A stretch of DNA of 64,000 bases from Persicaria tinctoria. Taxonomy: Eukaryota; Streptophyta; Magnoliopsida; Caryophyllales; Polygonaceae. The notes beneath the pieces are model-generated. The model saw only the letters and a program-made list of their open reading frames with translations. It was not told the DNA's origin and did not search any database. Positions within the stretch are counted from its first letter, which is position 1, and every line of letters starts with the position of its first letter. Location of the stretch: NCBI GenBank assembly GCA_037127255.1, contig JBANSL010000016.1:5272501-5336500 (forward strand), in the 5' to 3' direction. The translations under genes were made by a program, and so were the position numbers. Of the stretch, positions 23,860-34,197 are shown piece by piece.

Positions 23860-24396
23860 AATCAACCATTAGAGCCAACCCGCCTAGAAAACGAAAAAAA
23901 ACTTAGATGGGAAAAACCACCAAAAGGAACCTACGAAATAAATTTTGACAGTAGCAATTGCGACCTCAACCCTGCAACGATTGGATTTATTACTCGGGAC
24001 CATCGTGGTGAAAAGGTTGCTTGTGGAGGTGCGCAGGTTGGACTTCGATCAAAATTGTTTGTTGGCTCTCAAGCTCAGGGTTTTGAAGGCTATAGAGCTT
24101 GCGGTGATCAATGCTTTGAAGGGATACTGATTGTTTCCGTGAGAGATTGATATGCTCCTCACGAATATTCTCCTCTTCCTCCTCCTCCTCCTCCTCTAGC
24201 ACTTCTCACACGTCTTTCGTGAGGTCAACAGATGTGCGGATCGTATCGCTTGACATTTCCAGACCCATTCCGTGCCAAATCTCTAGATAGATAGAGAACT
24301 CAACCTACTCATCCATCAAGATGTTATTGGATGGTGGACTAGGGTCTAGCCCCATCCAAATTATTGACTGTATCAAAGATAAAAAAAAAAAAAAGG
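23860..24396 (+). mobile_element. LINE RNase H 3' fragment
   Basis: Encodes LRWEKPPKGTYEINFDSSNC and GFITRDHRGEKVACGG, the start of a plant-LINE RNase H, then decays by frameshift. It ends near gggtctag and a 14-base A-run at about 24382-24395. The NFDGS box reads NFDSS. Confidence 0.7.
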
Positions 24397-24507
24397 TATG
24401 AGCTTGACAATCGTTATAATTAAAATTAAAAAAATGCTAAATAACCAAATTTAGAAAATATTTTTCAAATCAAATATTTATCCTCGAAACATATATTAGA
24501 AAATTCA

Positions 24508-24697
24508 TTTTTTTTATGACGAGGAAGCCACCTTCAGTGGTAAACCCCGAGCACGTGACCCAGCCAGCAAGAGCCACATATCAGGTAAACTGGATTGCGC
24601 CGACCAACTCGGCCCACTGATGGGGAACAAGATAAACTTGAATTTTCAACCAAGAAAAGAGGCAGAGACAGGAATAAAACCCGAGACCTTCTTACCT
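24508..24697 (-). mobile_element. tRNA-derived SINE, copy 2
   Basis: Minus-strand copy ending at a T-run (24508-24515) next to atgacgagg. The 3' two-thirds are present, including the middle segment missing from copy 1. Its 5' end with the A-box is lost near 24697; the B-box region is decayed. This copy gives the reference sequence for judging the insertion in the copy at 31469. Confidence 0.8.
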
Positions 24698-24862
24698 CGA
24701 CTGTGGCAGAAAATCCATGTTTTAAATATGAGATTCATCATTCCAACATCAAATTCCTCATCAGGGTCAAAAACATAACCCAGTCCTTGCAAAAATGACT
24801 ATATTTTGATCATATACTCCAAGCAACAAGCAACAAGTTCATCTTATAATACACATCGATTG

Positions 24863-25184
24863 TGTTGAGATGTGAATGTGACAAAAAAGTGTCCCACATC
24901 GGAAAGTTGAACATATCAAGCCCTAGTATATGAGTCGGTGGGCTACTCCTTCTATTGCCAATTGGTTTTAGAATGGAACCTCACTCGGCTTGTGTGCTAG
25001 GCTACTAGCGCACATGCGCCCGTGCACACGACCCCCAGTCATCGGTCCGAGTCGGACTTTGATATGGTATCAGAGCGGTTAGCCTAACGGCCCGTCTTTC
25101 GATACTGGTCTGGGTTACCAGTGGTCCAAGTGTCAACTTGCGGAGGCGTGTTAAAATGTGAATGTGATTAAAAAGTGTACCACA
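24863..25184 (+). mobile_element. TRIM-like mini LTR retrotransposon, copy 2
   Basis: The LTR begins tgttgagatgtgaatgtgac at 24863. A perfect initiator-Met primer-binding site tggtatcagagc lies at 25065-25076. A second LTR start (tgttaaaatgtgaatgtga) lies at 25149 and breaks off by about 25184. It shares the ggaacctcac-tcggcttgtgtgct block with copy 1 at 19062. Confidence 0.75.
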
Positions 25185-25189
25185 AATAG

Positions 25190-25919
25190 ACATGATGATG
25201 TTGATTGATCGATCATTGATATCATATACATGATTCAATAACTATATATCGATCGACGATAACCTTATAATCAAATAGACACGTCGTCACTGCAATTGCA
25301 TTCATCGATCGATATATAACCATATCGATCTATCACATCCATCCATCATTTAAATACATTTCAATTAATTCACACCACCTCCTCTTTCGTCTCGTCCTCC
25401 TTCCAGTAAGTACACACAAACACACACCTTATACATATAATAGCTTCCATCACTTGCCATTCTCTAGCCTGGGAAGGTGGGCCCCACCATATCTACTGGG
25501 CCCCACAACCCTCTATGCAAAAATTGGAGGCATTGCAAACCCCATACACTCCAAATAGATCCTAAATTGGACTTTACTTAAAACCATATATACATATGGA
25601 TCCTAACGTACTCTCTCTAGCTATGAATGTATATTCATATGTTTTGTGTTCTGCAATTTGATGGTGATGCATGCTTTCTGCACACTGCATCATCTCTGTA
25701 CTCTTTCCCCTCTATATATGCATTTGTATATGTGTCTTGTTTTATGAATTTCATTAATTAAGCTTGTATTTGATTTTGGTGTGTATGATGTGAGACTTCA
25801 AACAATTTAATGTAATCTTACATATATGTATATGAACTTGCTAATGTGTTGATCTAGATTTAAAGGATGCAACATTAATGATGTTTCAACCAAATTTTAA
25901 GAAGGCATAATATATAGAT
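25190..25919. other. Intergenic, nothing recognised
   Basis: Contains many atcgatcgat-type words (25200-25340) but no coding frame, RNA gene or transposon end that I can support. Confidence 0.4.
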
Positions 25920-26250
25920 TTTTTTTTGGCAAACATTTCTTTTGTAAAAAAAGGAAAGAGATTTGAAACATCAGATGACATATCACCTAATGAATCGCGA
26001 GAGGCCGAAAACACAGTAGACAGATAAACTGTCATATGAACACAATAAAAACAAACAAACAAAAAACATCAACAAAGAAAACACTGAAACTAGAGTTGAA
26101 GAATTGACGCTAGCTAGCGCAAGTGAGCCTCGTCGGATCAGAAATCGCGTGAGACTTTTCTTTAACTAGTTGGTAGAGGCAACACGGGGATCCTTGAGGA
26201 ATAAAAGTAGAGACCTTATATTTTGACTCAACTGTCAACGGGTTAAGTCT
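25920..26250 (-). mobile_element. LINE-type fragment related to 8887-9076
   Basis: Starts with a T-run and shares tcgcgagaggccga, then an a/c-rich aacacaataaaaacaaac block with the element at 8887. No TSD was recognised and the right boundary is uncertain. Confidence 0.45.
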
Positions 26251-26592
26251 TGATAAAAAAAAATGCTACTATTAACATGTCCAAGGTGTATAAAAGTGGA
26301 TGTTATCCCACACGTATGAAGCATCCCAAAATTATTACTTGTAAGTTGTAACCCCGTCCCACACGGATATTATAAGAATATTGTGAGTGATTTATAAGTG
26401 ATTCAAGCCCTACTCATGTTATAAAAGTTTTCCCTTTTCAGAGTCCAAGTAAGAACAACGGAGCAGAGAGAGCTAAGTGGGTTGGTGGCTCTTAAAACCT
26501 TGGTCTATCCTTTTACAAAAATCTCTAAGTTTGACGCCTCTTAACTTTATAAAGCAAACACTTTATTTACTTTTGGAAAACATTAAAATATA

Positions 26593-26845
26593 CTATCTCC
26601 GTTAATTAAAACATGTCGTTTTAGACATTTGCACATTTATTAAGAAAGCAAATAAAAGCAAACAAAAATACACTTATACCTCTAATTATTACTTTACTTT
26701 TTAACTTTATTGAAAACTACAACTAACAAACATCTAATCATGACAAGGGTAATTTTGGAAATTGAACACCAAAATACCTAAAACGACATGTTTTTCTTAA
26801 CAAGATTTTACTACTAAAACGATATGTTTTTCTTAACAGAGGGAG
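26593..26845. mobile_element. Stowaway MITE
   Basis: TA-flanked; left tatctccgttaattaaaac, right ttcttaacagagggag. Inverted arms include aaacatgtcgttttag against aaaacgacatgtttt. A second partial right arm (aaaacgatatgttttt) suggests an internal duplication. Confidence 0.75.
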
Positions 26846-26849
26846 TATT

Positions 26850-28685
26850 TTATAAAGGAGTATATAGTTGAGGATCCAAAAGCACCTACATGATCATTTG
26901 GGGAAAATCTATATACCTCAGCCTTTGAATTTACACCCTCACTCTCTATATACTCTCAGTTTTCATGTATACAATTGAAAGTTTTACTGTATTTAGAGCC
27001 CAAAAAGCAGGTAAAAACCCAGTAATTTACAAGTACCAACTACCACCTATCTTAAAAAGGGTTTATGATATCACCACTGCACTGCAAAACCCACTGAGCC
27101 AATCCACAAAAATTAAGAGTAAAAGAGGCAAAATTAACTAGTCTAAAAAGGGGGATTTGCGTCATCTCACAAGTAATTGTACAGAGAGTTAACTGTAGCC
27201 AAACATGGGATTGGATGACGTCAGCGTTGACCCCGTTGGCCTACCCATGTTTGACTTGTGTTGTTTGCACACGTCTTTTCTATTAATAGCTCTTCACTAG
27301 TTTTAACAATTACTTTACTCCTTCCACCCCTCATCAAGTATAGTTCTAGGTAGGGTTTCACCAACCAGAATTTAATTTCAAACCAGCTGTTGCATTTATC
27401 ACTACTCACTAGATCATCATCAACTATTCCACAAATCAATTGTGGGTTCTTGTTGTTTTTTTGGGAAATTTATATGAAAAATACTTATATTTTTAGGTAA
27501 ATTAATTATAGTACAAAACACTCTTAAAATTACAGAGGGACTAGCTCATTGATTATCATCAACCACCTCAAAACGACGAGCAGATGTACGTCCTTGAGAA
27601 ATTTAAATGATGATTATGTCAATAGAGTGACTGATAAGGTTGCATATCTTTTTCATATAAAGGTTATACCATCCGAATTCTTATCGAATAAATAAAACTC
27701 TTAAATTACAGTTTTTTTAATCATTGGGTGGTTTTGGTTTTATTTCATTTTACAATTTTACTCTTTGTGTTTCTAACTGTTTTTTTCATGACTTTTGGAC
27801 TATTTGTCGATTTTTTACCCGTCGACAAATGAAATATCTAGTAAATCGAATCACTTTTATTTCAAAAATAATTGTATTTTTTCTTCACAAAACAATCCAA
27901 AAAGTAGAAAATAACAAGAAAAGACCCACAATGTTGGTTTTTCCTTAAAAAAAAAAACACAAGTAAACTTTTTGATGCTTAAATAATATTTTAAAATTTT
28001 AGTTTTCAATATATTTAGAAAAGTTGGCCTTATTAAACAAAGCAATTAAACTTGAGAATAATTCTACATTATTATGGGTGTAATTTTTTAATATGTGTTG
28101 TTTTATTAAAAGATCTCTACATCAAAGGAGATTTTATATAGTTTGTCATATTTTAATGGGTGTGAATGCAATATAAGATTAGGCATTAAATTAAGAAGAA
28201 AAATGAAGGGCAGAGCCAATTGCACAAGCAGTGTACGTCTTTTGAACACTGTTTTATAGCATGAAATGGGATCAGATCTGACAAAATCTCATTCAATGAT
28301 CTTAAATTTAAGTACTATAGATAGATTGCATTGCATCAGAGAGATCAGTTGAATCTTCAAAGCACTCTGCATGGCCAATTGTTTTTTCTATTTAAACCAT
28401 CTTCTAAGTCTCTTATACCAAAAAACTAACCATGGATACAATTTAATTATAAAAATAAATTAAAAAAACTAAACAACAACAACAAGAAGATTAAAAAAAA
28501 AAAAAGATTTACCATGGAAAGATTTACAGTGCCCCCAACTACTCTACAAAATTCAACAATTTACAGGGAAGAAACAAAAAAACTGAAAAACAGCAAAAAA
28601 AACAGACCTCCTAAATTTCTAAGAGATTTTTCTTAGGTCAGAAAATTTAGAGGATGAAAGAGAGTAAGTAAAATTGAAGAGAGAT
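26850..28685. other. Intergenic, YUCCA 3' flank
   Basis: AT-rich DNA with short frames only. The last 200 bp before 28686 should include the 3' UTR of the YUCCA gene. No transposon termini recognised. Confidence 0.4.
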
Positions 28686-30762
28686 TCAGAGATGGTGATG
28701 TAATAAGGGCTTCTTCTTCTTCCACTGATCAGCAACATCTCTAGCAATTTTGAGTGCATCAGAGACTGTGCCCAGTAAGCCTCTCCTTGTGAACCCAACC
28801 GAGTAGAGTCCATTCTCACCTTTCCACCCGTCTGGAAATGGGGTTTTGGGCATCCCATTTTCTGTGAAAAAACCACTTTCCTGCACACATAAATCAATTG
28901 AAATTCAAATTAAGATTAAGCTAAATTGCAACCATAGCAAGAATTTGAAGTTAATATGTAAATCAAGATTATATATATGATAAGGAGTTTGCTGTGCATT
29001 CACATGTAAATAGTTGAAGAAGATTCTTTAGTGATAGGAAAAGGGCAAAAGGAACACTTTCAGGTTACCCTTTTGCCAAAATTCACCATTGGTGGGGAGT
29101 GAGTATCCCCACCTCTTGAAAGCTACTTATCATGACAACCAATTTCATTTTTTTTTCTCAAAAACCTAAAAAATCCAAAAAAAAAAAACTGTTGATCGTT
29201 TTGATGAATTAGATTTTCTTTCAAGAAATAATCTAACTAAAATATTTAAAAAAAAATTTGAACACAAAAATCCAAACAAGGTATGTCTGAATTTGCCCTT
29301 TCTTGATTTAATAAGAATAAAATGGAAATTAATCTACATGTAGAGAGGGGAGTACTGATCCACTGTGCATCTTGTAAGAAGGTAGAAAGCAATGGAAGAT
29401 TGAGAGTATAAACAAGAATAAAAACAAAAAGAAGAACAAATAAAACCCCTAAAACCAAATATTCCTTTTGTGTTTTTTATTTATTTTTACCTTTAGCCAC
29501 AAGGGCACATTGCTTTTGTACCCAGTTGCAAATATTATACTGTCAAACTCCCTCTCTTGCCCATCCACAAACCTTGCTCCTTTGCTTGTTATCTCTCTCA
29601 CTCCTTCCATCACCTAAATTAGTGTAAATTCAACAATAATTAACAAATTTAAAAAAAAAAACACTAAAATGAATTAAAATGAATTAATTAATTACCTTGA
29701 TTTTTCCTGATTTGATGAGGGAGAGTGCACCAACATCAAGAACAGGTGTCTTGCCAGTTGCATTCTTCAGTTGAAGTGGGCCGGTCTTGGGCCTCCTCAG
29801 GCCCATTTTATCTGTGTTGCCCAATATGAGATTGGCCATTAAGAGTAAAACCTTGTCTACCATTGTTAATGGCATCCATTTTAATAGTGTCATTGCTATT
29901 CCATAGGTTGATATCCCCATCATCTCCCTGGGCAAAACATGCACCTACAGTACACACATTTCAGAATGAATTCCACAGTATTTGAAGAAAATAAAGGAAA
30001 CCCAGATGGAAACTCAAGAAATGTGAGATGCCCATTTGACAAAAGATAGGAAATTTCAATTCTTGAAAATTAGGGTTTAATTTGGGGGGTTTTGAATTTT
30101 GATCGACTTACAGAGTTTCTGACCACCAAATGTGGGGTTGAATTGTGCCTGCAGAGATCGAGGCTGACCTCCATCCCTGAATTGCCGCAGCCAACAACCA
30201 AAATCTTCTGATTCCGAAACCCTAATCCGGATTTATACTCGCTGGTGTGAATCATCTTCCCGCTAAACCGCTCAATCCCCGGAATCTCGGGGAGGACCGG
30301 CTCTGCGTTCTCGCCAGTGGCGACCACAATCCACCGCCCCAAATACTCGCAGTCCTGCGTTTTGACCCGCCAGAGGCCCAGCTTCTTATCAAACGCGGCG
30401 TTTTGCACCGACTGGTTAAACCGCGGCGATATCCCGAAGTGGGCGGCGTAGGAGTCCATGTATTTGATGAACTGCTTCTTGGAGGGGTATTTCGGGAAAT
30501 CGTCCGGGAACCCGATGAAGGGGAGCTCGCAGAACTGCTTCGGGAGGTGAAGCTTGAGGCGATCGTAGGTGTTGTAATGCCATAGAGAGGCAATGCAATC
30601 GGACCTCTCAAGGATCAGGAACGGGATCCCCTGTTCCGAGAGACACGCCGCCGTCGCCAACCCCGACGGCCCGGCGCCGATTACGATCGGCCCCTCCACG
30701 AAAAACCGGTTATTTTGGAGTTGCTCATCCACGACCAGCACAACAAGCTTCGAAGACCCCAT
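28686..30762 (-). CDS. YUCCA flavin-containing monooxygenase (YUC4/YUC1-like)
   Basis: Indole-3-pyruvate monooxygenase, the rate-limiting step of tryptophan-dependent auxin synthesis (indole-3-pyruvate to IAA, using FAD and NADPH). Exons (minus): 30112-30762, 29696-29944, 29491-29613, 28686-28880; in frame, 405 residues, normal for the family. Motifs: FAD-binding GAGPSG (about residue 33), [11 protein letters not shown], the [13 protein letters not shown] box, FMO-type [19 protein letters not shown]-binding [16 protein letters not shown], and late [14 protein letters not shown] and [35 protein letters not shown] and [19 protein letters not shown] are closest to YUC4/YUC1. The start ATG is at 30762; a longer frame begins with TTG. 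The leader is GA-rich (30960-31100). No frame damage. Confidence 0.93.
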
Positions 30763-31230
30763 CGGGAGCAAGAAAGGGGGGAAATTGAGGGGTGCTCTGT
30801 TTCTTGAAGTTTCGAATTTGGGATTTTTTTTTCAGACAATTGAAAGAGGAATCGCAAAAAGGCAACAGATTTGGGGATTCAGGGGGGAGGAAGGAGGGAA
30901 TGTGGGGAGTTGATAAAGGGGGAGTGCGAGCATTTTGAGGTTAACGGGTGTAAATGCGGGGCTCTGTCTCGAACAGAGAGAGAGAAACAGAGCAGAGATT
31001 TTATGAGAAGTGAAAGAGGAGAGAGAAAGGGTGAGGGAGAGGAGGCGTGAAGGGTAAGGAAAGAGAGTAATGGAGGAGCGAGAGAGGGAGATTTCGCCTT
31101 CTCAAGGTGATACTTCGTTAATCCCTTTCGGTGTGCTATTTCTCGAGCTGTTGCAGAGAGTGGGGAGGGTGGGGGGACTGGAAAGGGAGATGTGGATACT
31201 CCTATTTATAAATTATAAATAGGTTTAGCT
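30763..31230 (-). promoter_or_regulatory. YUCCA 5' leader and core promoter region
   Basis: GA-rich tract on the plus strand (CT-rich on the sense strand) between 30960 and 31100, typical of plant leaders. About 440 bp upstream of the ATG is an almost perfect palindrome, cctatttataaa around 31201-31223, giving TATA-like boxes in both orientations. Promoter function is inferred from position. Confidence 0.4.
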
Positions 31231-31550
31231 GGGATTTTCTTTACTAAAAGATTATTATATTTTTTTTATATGTAGAAAAATTAATTATTGATTGAAAAAG
31301 ATATCATTTTTAGGGGTAAATTATATAATAAAATCTACCTTATGTGAGTTTTTGCAAAGTTATCCATAAATATTTTTTAAAAGAAAATTATCCATAAATT
31401 TGATTTGATTTCAAAGAATCATGATCACTTTTATGTATAAACAATGTTTGTAAAAAAAAACTAATTTTGCCCCAGTCGGGGTGGCTCATTGGTAGGGAGC
31501 AAGGGGGAAGTCAAGAGGTCTCGGTTTCGATTTCTATCTCTGCCCTTTTC

Positions 31551-31621
31551 CAACTAAACATGAGGGTTGCGCTCGTTGTGGGACTTAACCCAACACCTTA
31601 CGGCACGAGCTGACGACAGCC
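31551..31621 (-). pseudogene. Plastid 16S rRNA fragment inside a SINE (nuclear plastid DNA)
   Basis: Read on the minus strand this is the highly conserved 16S segment running from GACGAC/GTCAGCTCGTG through TTGGGTTAAGTCC to GAGCGCAACCCTC and TTTAGTTG. The variant GTGCCGTAAGGTGTTGGG and the CTC-TGTTTAGTTG end are plastid forms, differing from the bacterial and plant mitochondrial versions as I know them. Only two differences from the plastid consensus are apparent (acgagg to acatgagg, ttgcggg to ttgtggg); both are C to T at CpG. It is not an rRNA gene, only a 71-nt scrap. Confidence 0.88.
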
Positions 31622-31747
31622 CCGAGGTTTGCCTTGCTCCTTATCAGTGGGTCGAGTCGGTTGGCGCAATTCGGTTTACCTGGTGCGTGACTCTTGTCGG
31701 CTAGGCCATGTGTCAGGGGTTTGCCACCAAAGGTGGGTTCCTCGTCA

Positions 31748-32825
31748 GGGCATCTCCCACCATAGGCTATAAAATGGGGTTTAGCCTTTTTTTTTCTCCC
31801 ATCATAGGCCAAAACCCAATTTGGCCAATTTTTTTTTTCCTATTTCTAAAATGAAGGCCAAATTTGGCTTGAAATTTTAGAATACCAAATGTGAATTCCA
31901 CCATTTTATTTATTTATTTTTAATTGTTCATCATTAATATAAATTTATAAATCATACAATTAATTGTATATAAACTATCTAATTATAATTTTTATCAAAA
32001 CTAAAAGTTATAGTTTGTAAAGATATTGATGAGTTCTTTGATACGACTATAATATTTAATATGTTTGGATTATATTTGCATAAATAATTAATATCTTTAG
32101 AAAAACATATTCATTTTATATTATTACATCTTCATCAAAATCATATCTCATAAATAAATATCGAGTTGCATAAATTACTATATTTGAAAATAATAATAAA
32201 AAATCCCAAAACACATCAAAACCATAATATGAAGTAAATTTATAAATAATATAATTATAAATCTATATATTATATAGTTATGATTTCCAATTAAAAATAA
32301 ATTTTGTAGTATTGTTAAGATATTCAAGAGTTCTTCGATATGACTATAATATTTGACATATTTGAATTATTATTGCACAAATAATATTTTTAGAAAATGA
32401 CATTAATATTTTTTTTTATTATAGATTCATCAAAATTATAATAAAAAATAAATATTAAGTTGCTTAAAGTACTAACGAAGAAAAATCAAATATAAATTGA
32501 AACAACCAACTATTGAATCATGGTTAAATGATTCAAAGATTAAATTAGAAATTTTAATAGTTTCATTTGAATAGTGAGATGATGATGATTTTTGTATTGA
32601 ATTCATTGTTGATTCAAATTGAAAGGATAACGATAGAATCGAGTGACGGAAATAAGTGTGAAAGTTCTAAATTACATGAGTATTTATAGAAAATTTGTCT
32701 GCCAAATTTGGCCTACGGTGGGAATAACAAAACCATTTAATAGGCCAAAAGAGAATATTCTATATAATATTCTCTTTTGGTAGGCTATTTCCCTTAGCTA
32801 TTCTAGCCTACGGGGGAAGATGCTC
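31748..32825. mobile_element. MITE-like element nested in the SINE
   Basis: 1,078 bp, AT-rich, non-coding. Left end gggcatctcccaccataggc; right end gcctacgggggaagatgctc is its inverse with few changes. Flanked by TCA (31745-31747, 32826-32828). Sub-terminal repeats aggccaaa/tttggcct occur at both ends. A 3-bp target suggests PIF/Harbinger. Confidence 0.75.
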
Positions 32826-32847
32826 TCATAAAAAAAAAACTAATTTT

Positions 32848-33189
32848 CATTTTTTGATAGATATTTATTTATAATAAAATTTACAAAGCATGATAGCAAG
32901 ATATAAAAGTGGTCATTAGCTATTCCAACCGGATGTGCGCTCTTCAAGTATGCTTATTCGCTCTAGGATTTTTTTTCTGCAACAGATCCTGAGGAAAAAG
33001 TGTTGATAAACTTACACCGTCCGTTATTTCATACGTGACTATGATTGAAAAAGAAGAGCTGGCCCAATGTTGGATGATGCTATGCAAAAATTACAAAAAT
33101 TGCACAGGATTTTTTTTTTTTTTTACTTTATAAAATATGGCAAATTGTACCAAAAACTCATCCATGCACACACTCCCCGAATGAGAACA
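32848..33189. other. Intergenic, nothing recognised
   Basis: AT-rich; T-run at 33110-33124. No coding frame or transposon end supported. Confidence 0.4.
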
Positions 33190-33303
33190 AGGGGTAAGGA
33201 GCAAGGGGAGGGGGTAAAGAGGTCCCGAGTTCGATAAGTCGGTTTACCTAGTACGTGACTCTTGCCGGCTGGGTCACGTGTTCGGGGTTTGCCACCGAAA
33301 AAA
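33190..33303 (+). mobile_element. tRNA-derived SINE, copy 4 (internally deleted)
   Basis: Has the 5' region to the B-box (gagttcgata), then jumps to the 3' domain (tcggtttacctagtacgtga, gccggctgggtcacgtgttc, ggggtttgccacc) and an A-run. Same family as the copies at 17431, 24508 and 31469. Confidence 0.7.
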
Positions 33304-33598
33304 ATTAAATTTGCGTTGATTCATGTTCATAATGGCTTGTCCATTGTTAATCTTCTTGGTCTCTTGACCCATCAAGTCTATTTGATGCGTTCAATTTACT
33401 TTCATTTTTTTAAAACGATATATATATTACCCATAAATAAATGTTAATTCAATTTGATCAGACTCAACCATTTTATATCTAAAACCAGATATTGTACCAC
33501 TCGTTTTAAAAAATATTCTCCAACTTACCAACGATGACTATAAAACTAATGTCATCATTTAAATAATGTCAGCATTTAGAATTAAAGTGATATAATAA

Positions 33599-33831
33599 CG
33601 GATTTGCTATTCGCACGGCGGAATTTCGCAATCTGCACGGTGCCTACCTGGGAAGTCGGCATCGGTATAGGAGGCGGTTTGATCTAACGGTGATCTTCCA
33701 CTCAATGAAGAGCTGACAACCACGACAATGATACCGACTCGGGAACTAGGCATCGGCAGAGTGCCTACCTAGGAAGTTGACATCGGTACCGTGCGGATGG
33801 CGAAAATATGGCCGTGTGAATAACAGGACCC
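33599..33831. mobile_element. MITE with 8-bp TSD and about 37-bp inverted ends
   Basis: 233 bp, GC-richer than its surroundings. Flanked by tataataa at 33591-33598 and 33832-33839. Ends pair: gctattcgcacggcg against the inverse of gccgtgtgaataac. Inside, tgcctacctgggaagtcggc is repeated directly as tgcctacctaggaagttgac. TSD length fits hAT or, with one mismatch extra, Mutator. Confidence 0.75.
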
Positions 33832-34019
33832 TATAATAATATGAAATTATTGAGTTGGATTTTCCAGTGACTTGTTAATGCATAAATATAAATCGATGTT
33901 GTGACTTGAAATGAGTTATCATAAATTAAGTATTTTAGTTGATTAAGTTGAAGCTTGTTCATAACTTTGATCAATGTACACGCTAACAATTTAACCGAAC
34001 GTCGGTCTGAACATATATG

Positions 34020-34100
34020 CAGTGACGGACACGGTGGCGGGTCCGAGGGTCCGTCGACCCCCCTTTGGTAGACAAGCCTTGTATATTTTCCGGGAGGGCC
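34020..34100. mobile_element. hAT-like terminus (fragment)
   Basis: Begins cagtgacggacacggtggcg, similar to the cagtggcgga ends of plant hAT elements. No partner end was identified. Confidence 0.3.
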
Positions 34101-34197
34101 CCCTAGCCTTTTCGCCGAGAGGCATATAGACAAACGGGTGTTAGGGATGCAATGCGACGCAGGAGAGTTTGGAGGTAAAAATGTCGTTTCTCGTTGG

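Larger units (their letters stand above)
31469..32829 (+). mobile_element. tRNA-derived SINE, copy 3, with two internal insertions
   Basis: Starts gccccagtcggggtggctca and ends cctcgtca / taaaaaaaaa. It is flanked by aaaaaaaaactaatttt at 31452-31468 and 32831-32847, a 17-bp target duplication. It is interrupted twice: by a 71-nt plastid 16S rRNA piece at 31551-31621, and by a 1,078-bp MITE at 31748-32825 near its 3' end. A-box tggctcattgg and B-box-like ggtttcgatt are visible. Confidence 0.85.

Noticed and set aside
19168..25076. Endogenous pararetrovirus suggested by TGGTATCAGAGC
   Set aside because: Each site is directly preceded by an LTR-like repeat and followed by a purine tract and second LTR; no viral coding frames.
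30247..30611. Frames overlapping YUCCA exon 1 on both strands
   Set aside because: Shadows of the high-GC first exon; the YUCCA frame has all expected motifs.
31551..31621. Functional rRNA gene
   Set aside because: Only 71 nt of about 1,490 nt of 16S rRNA; embedded in a transposon.
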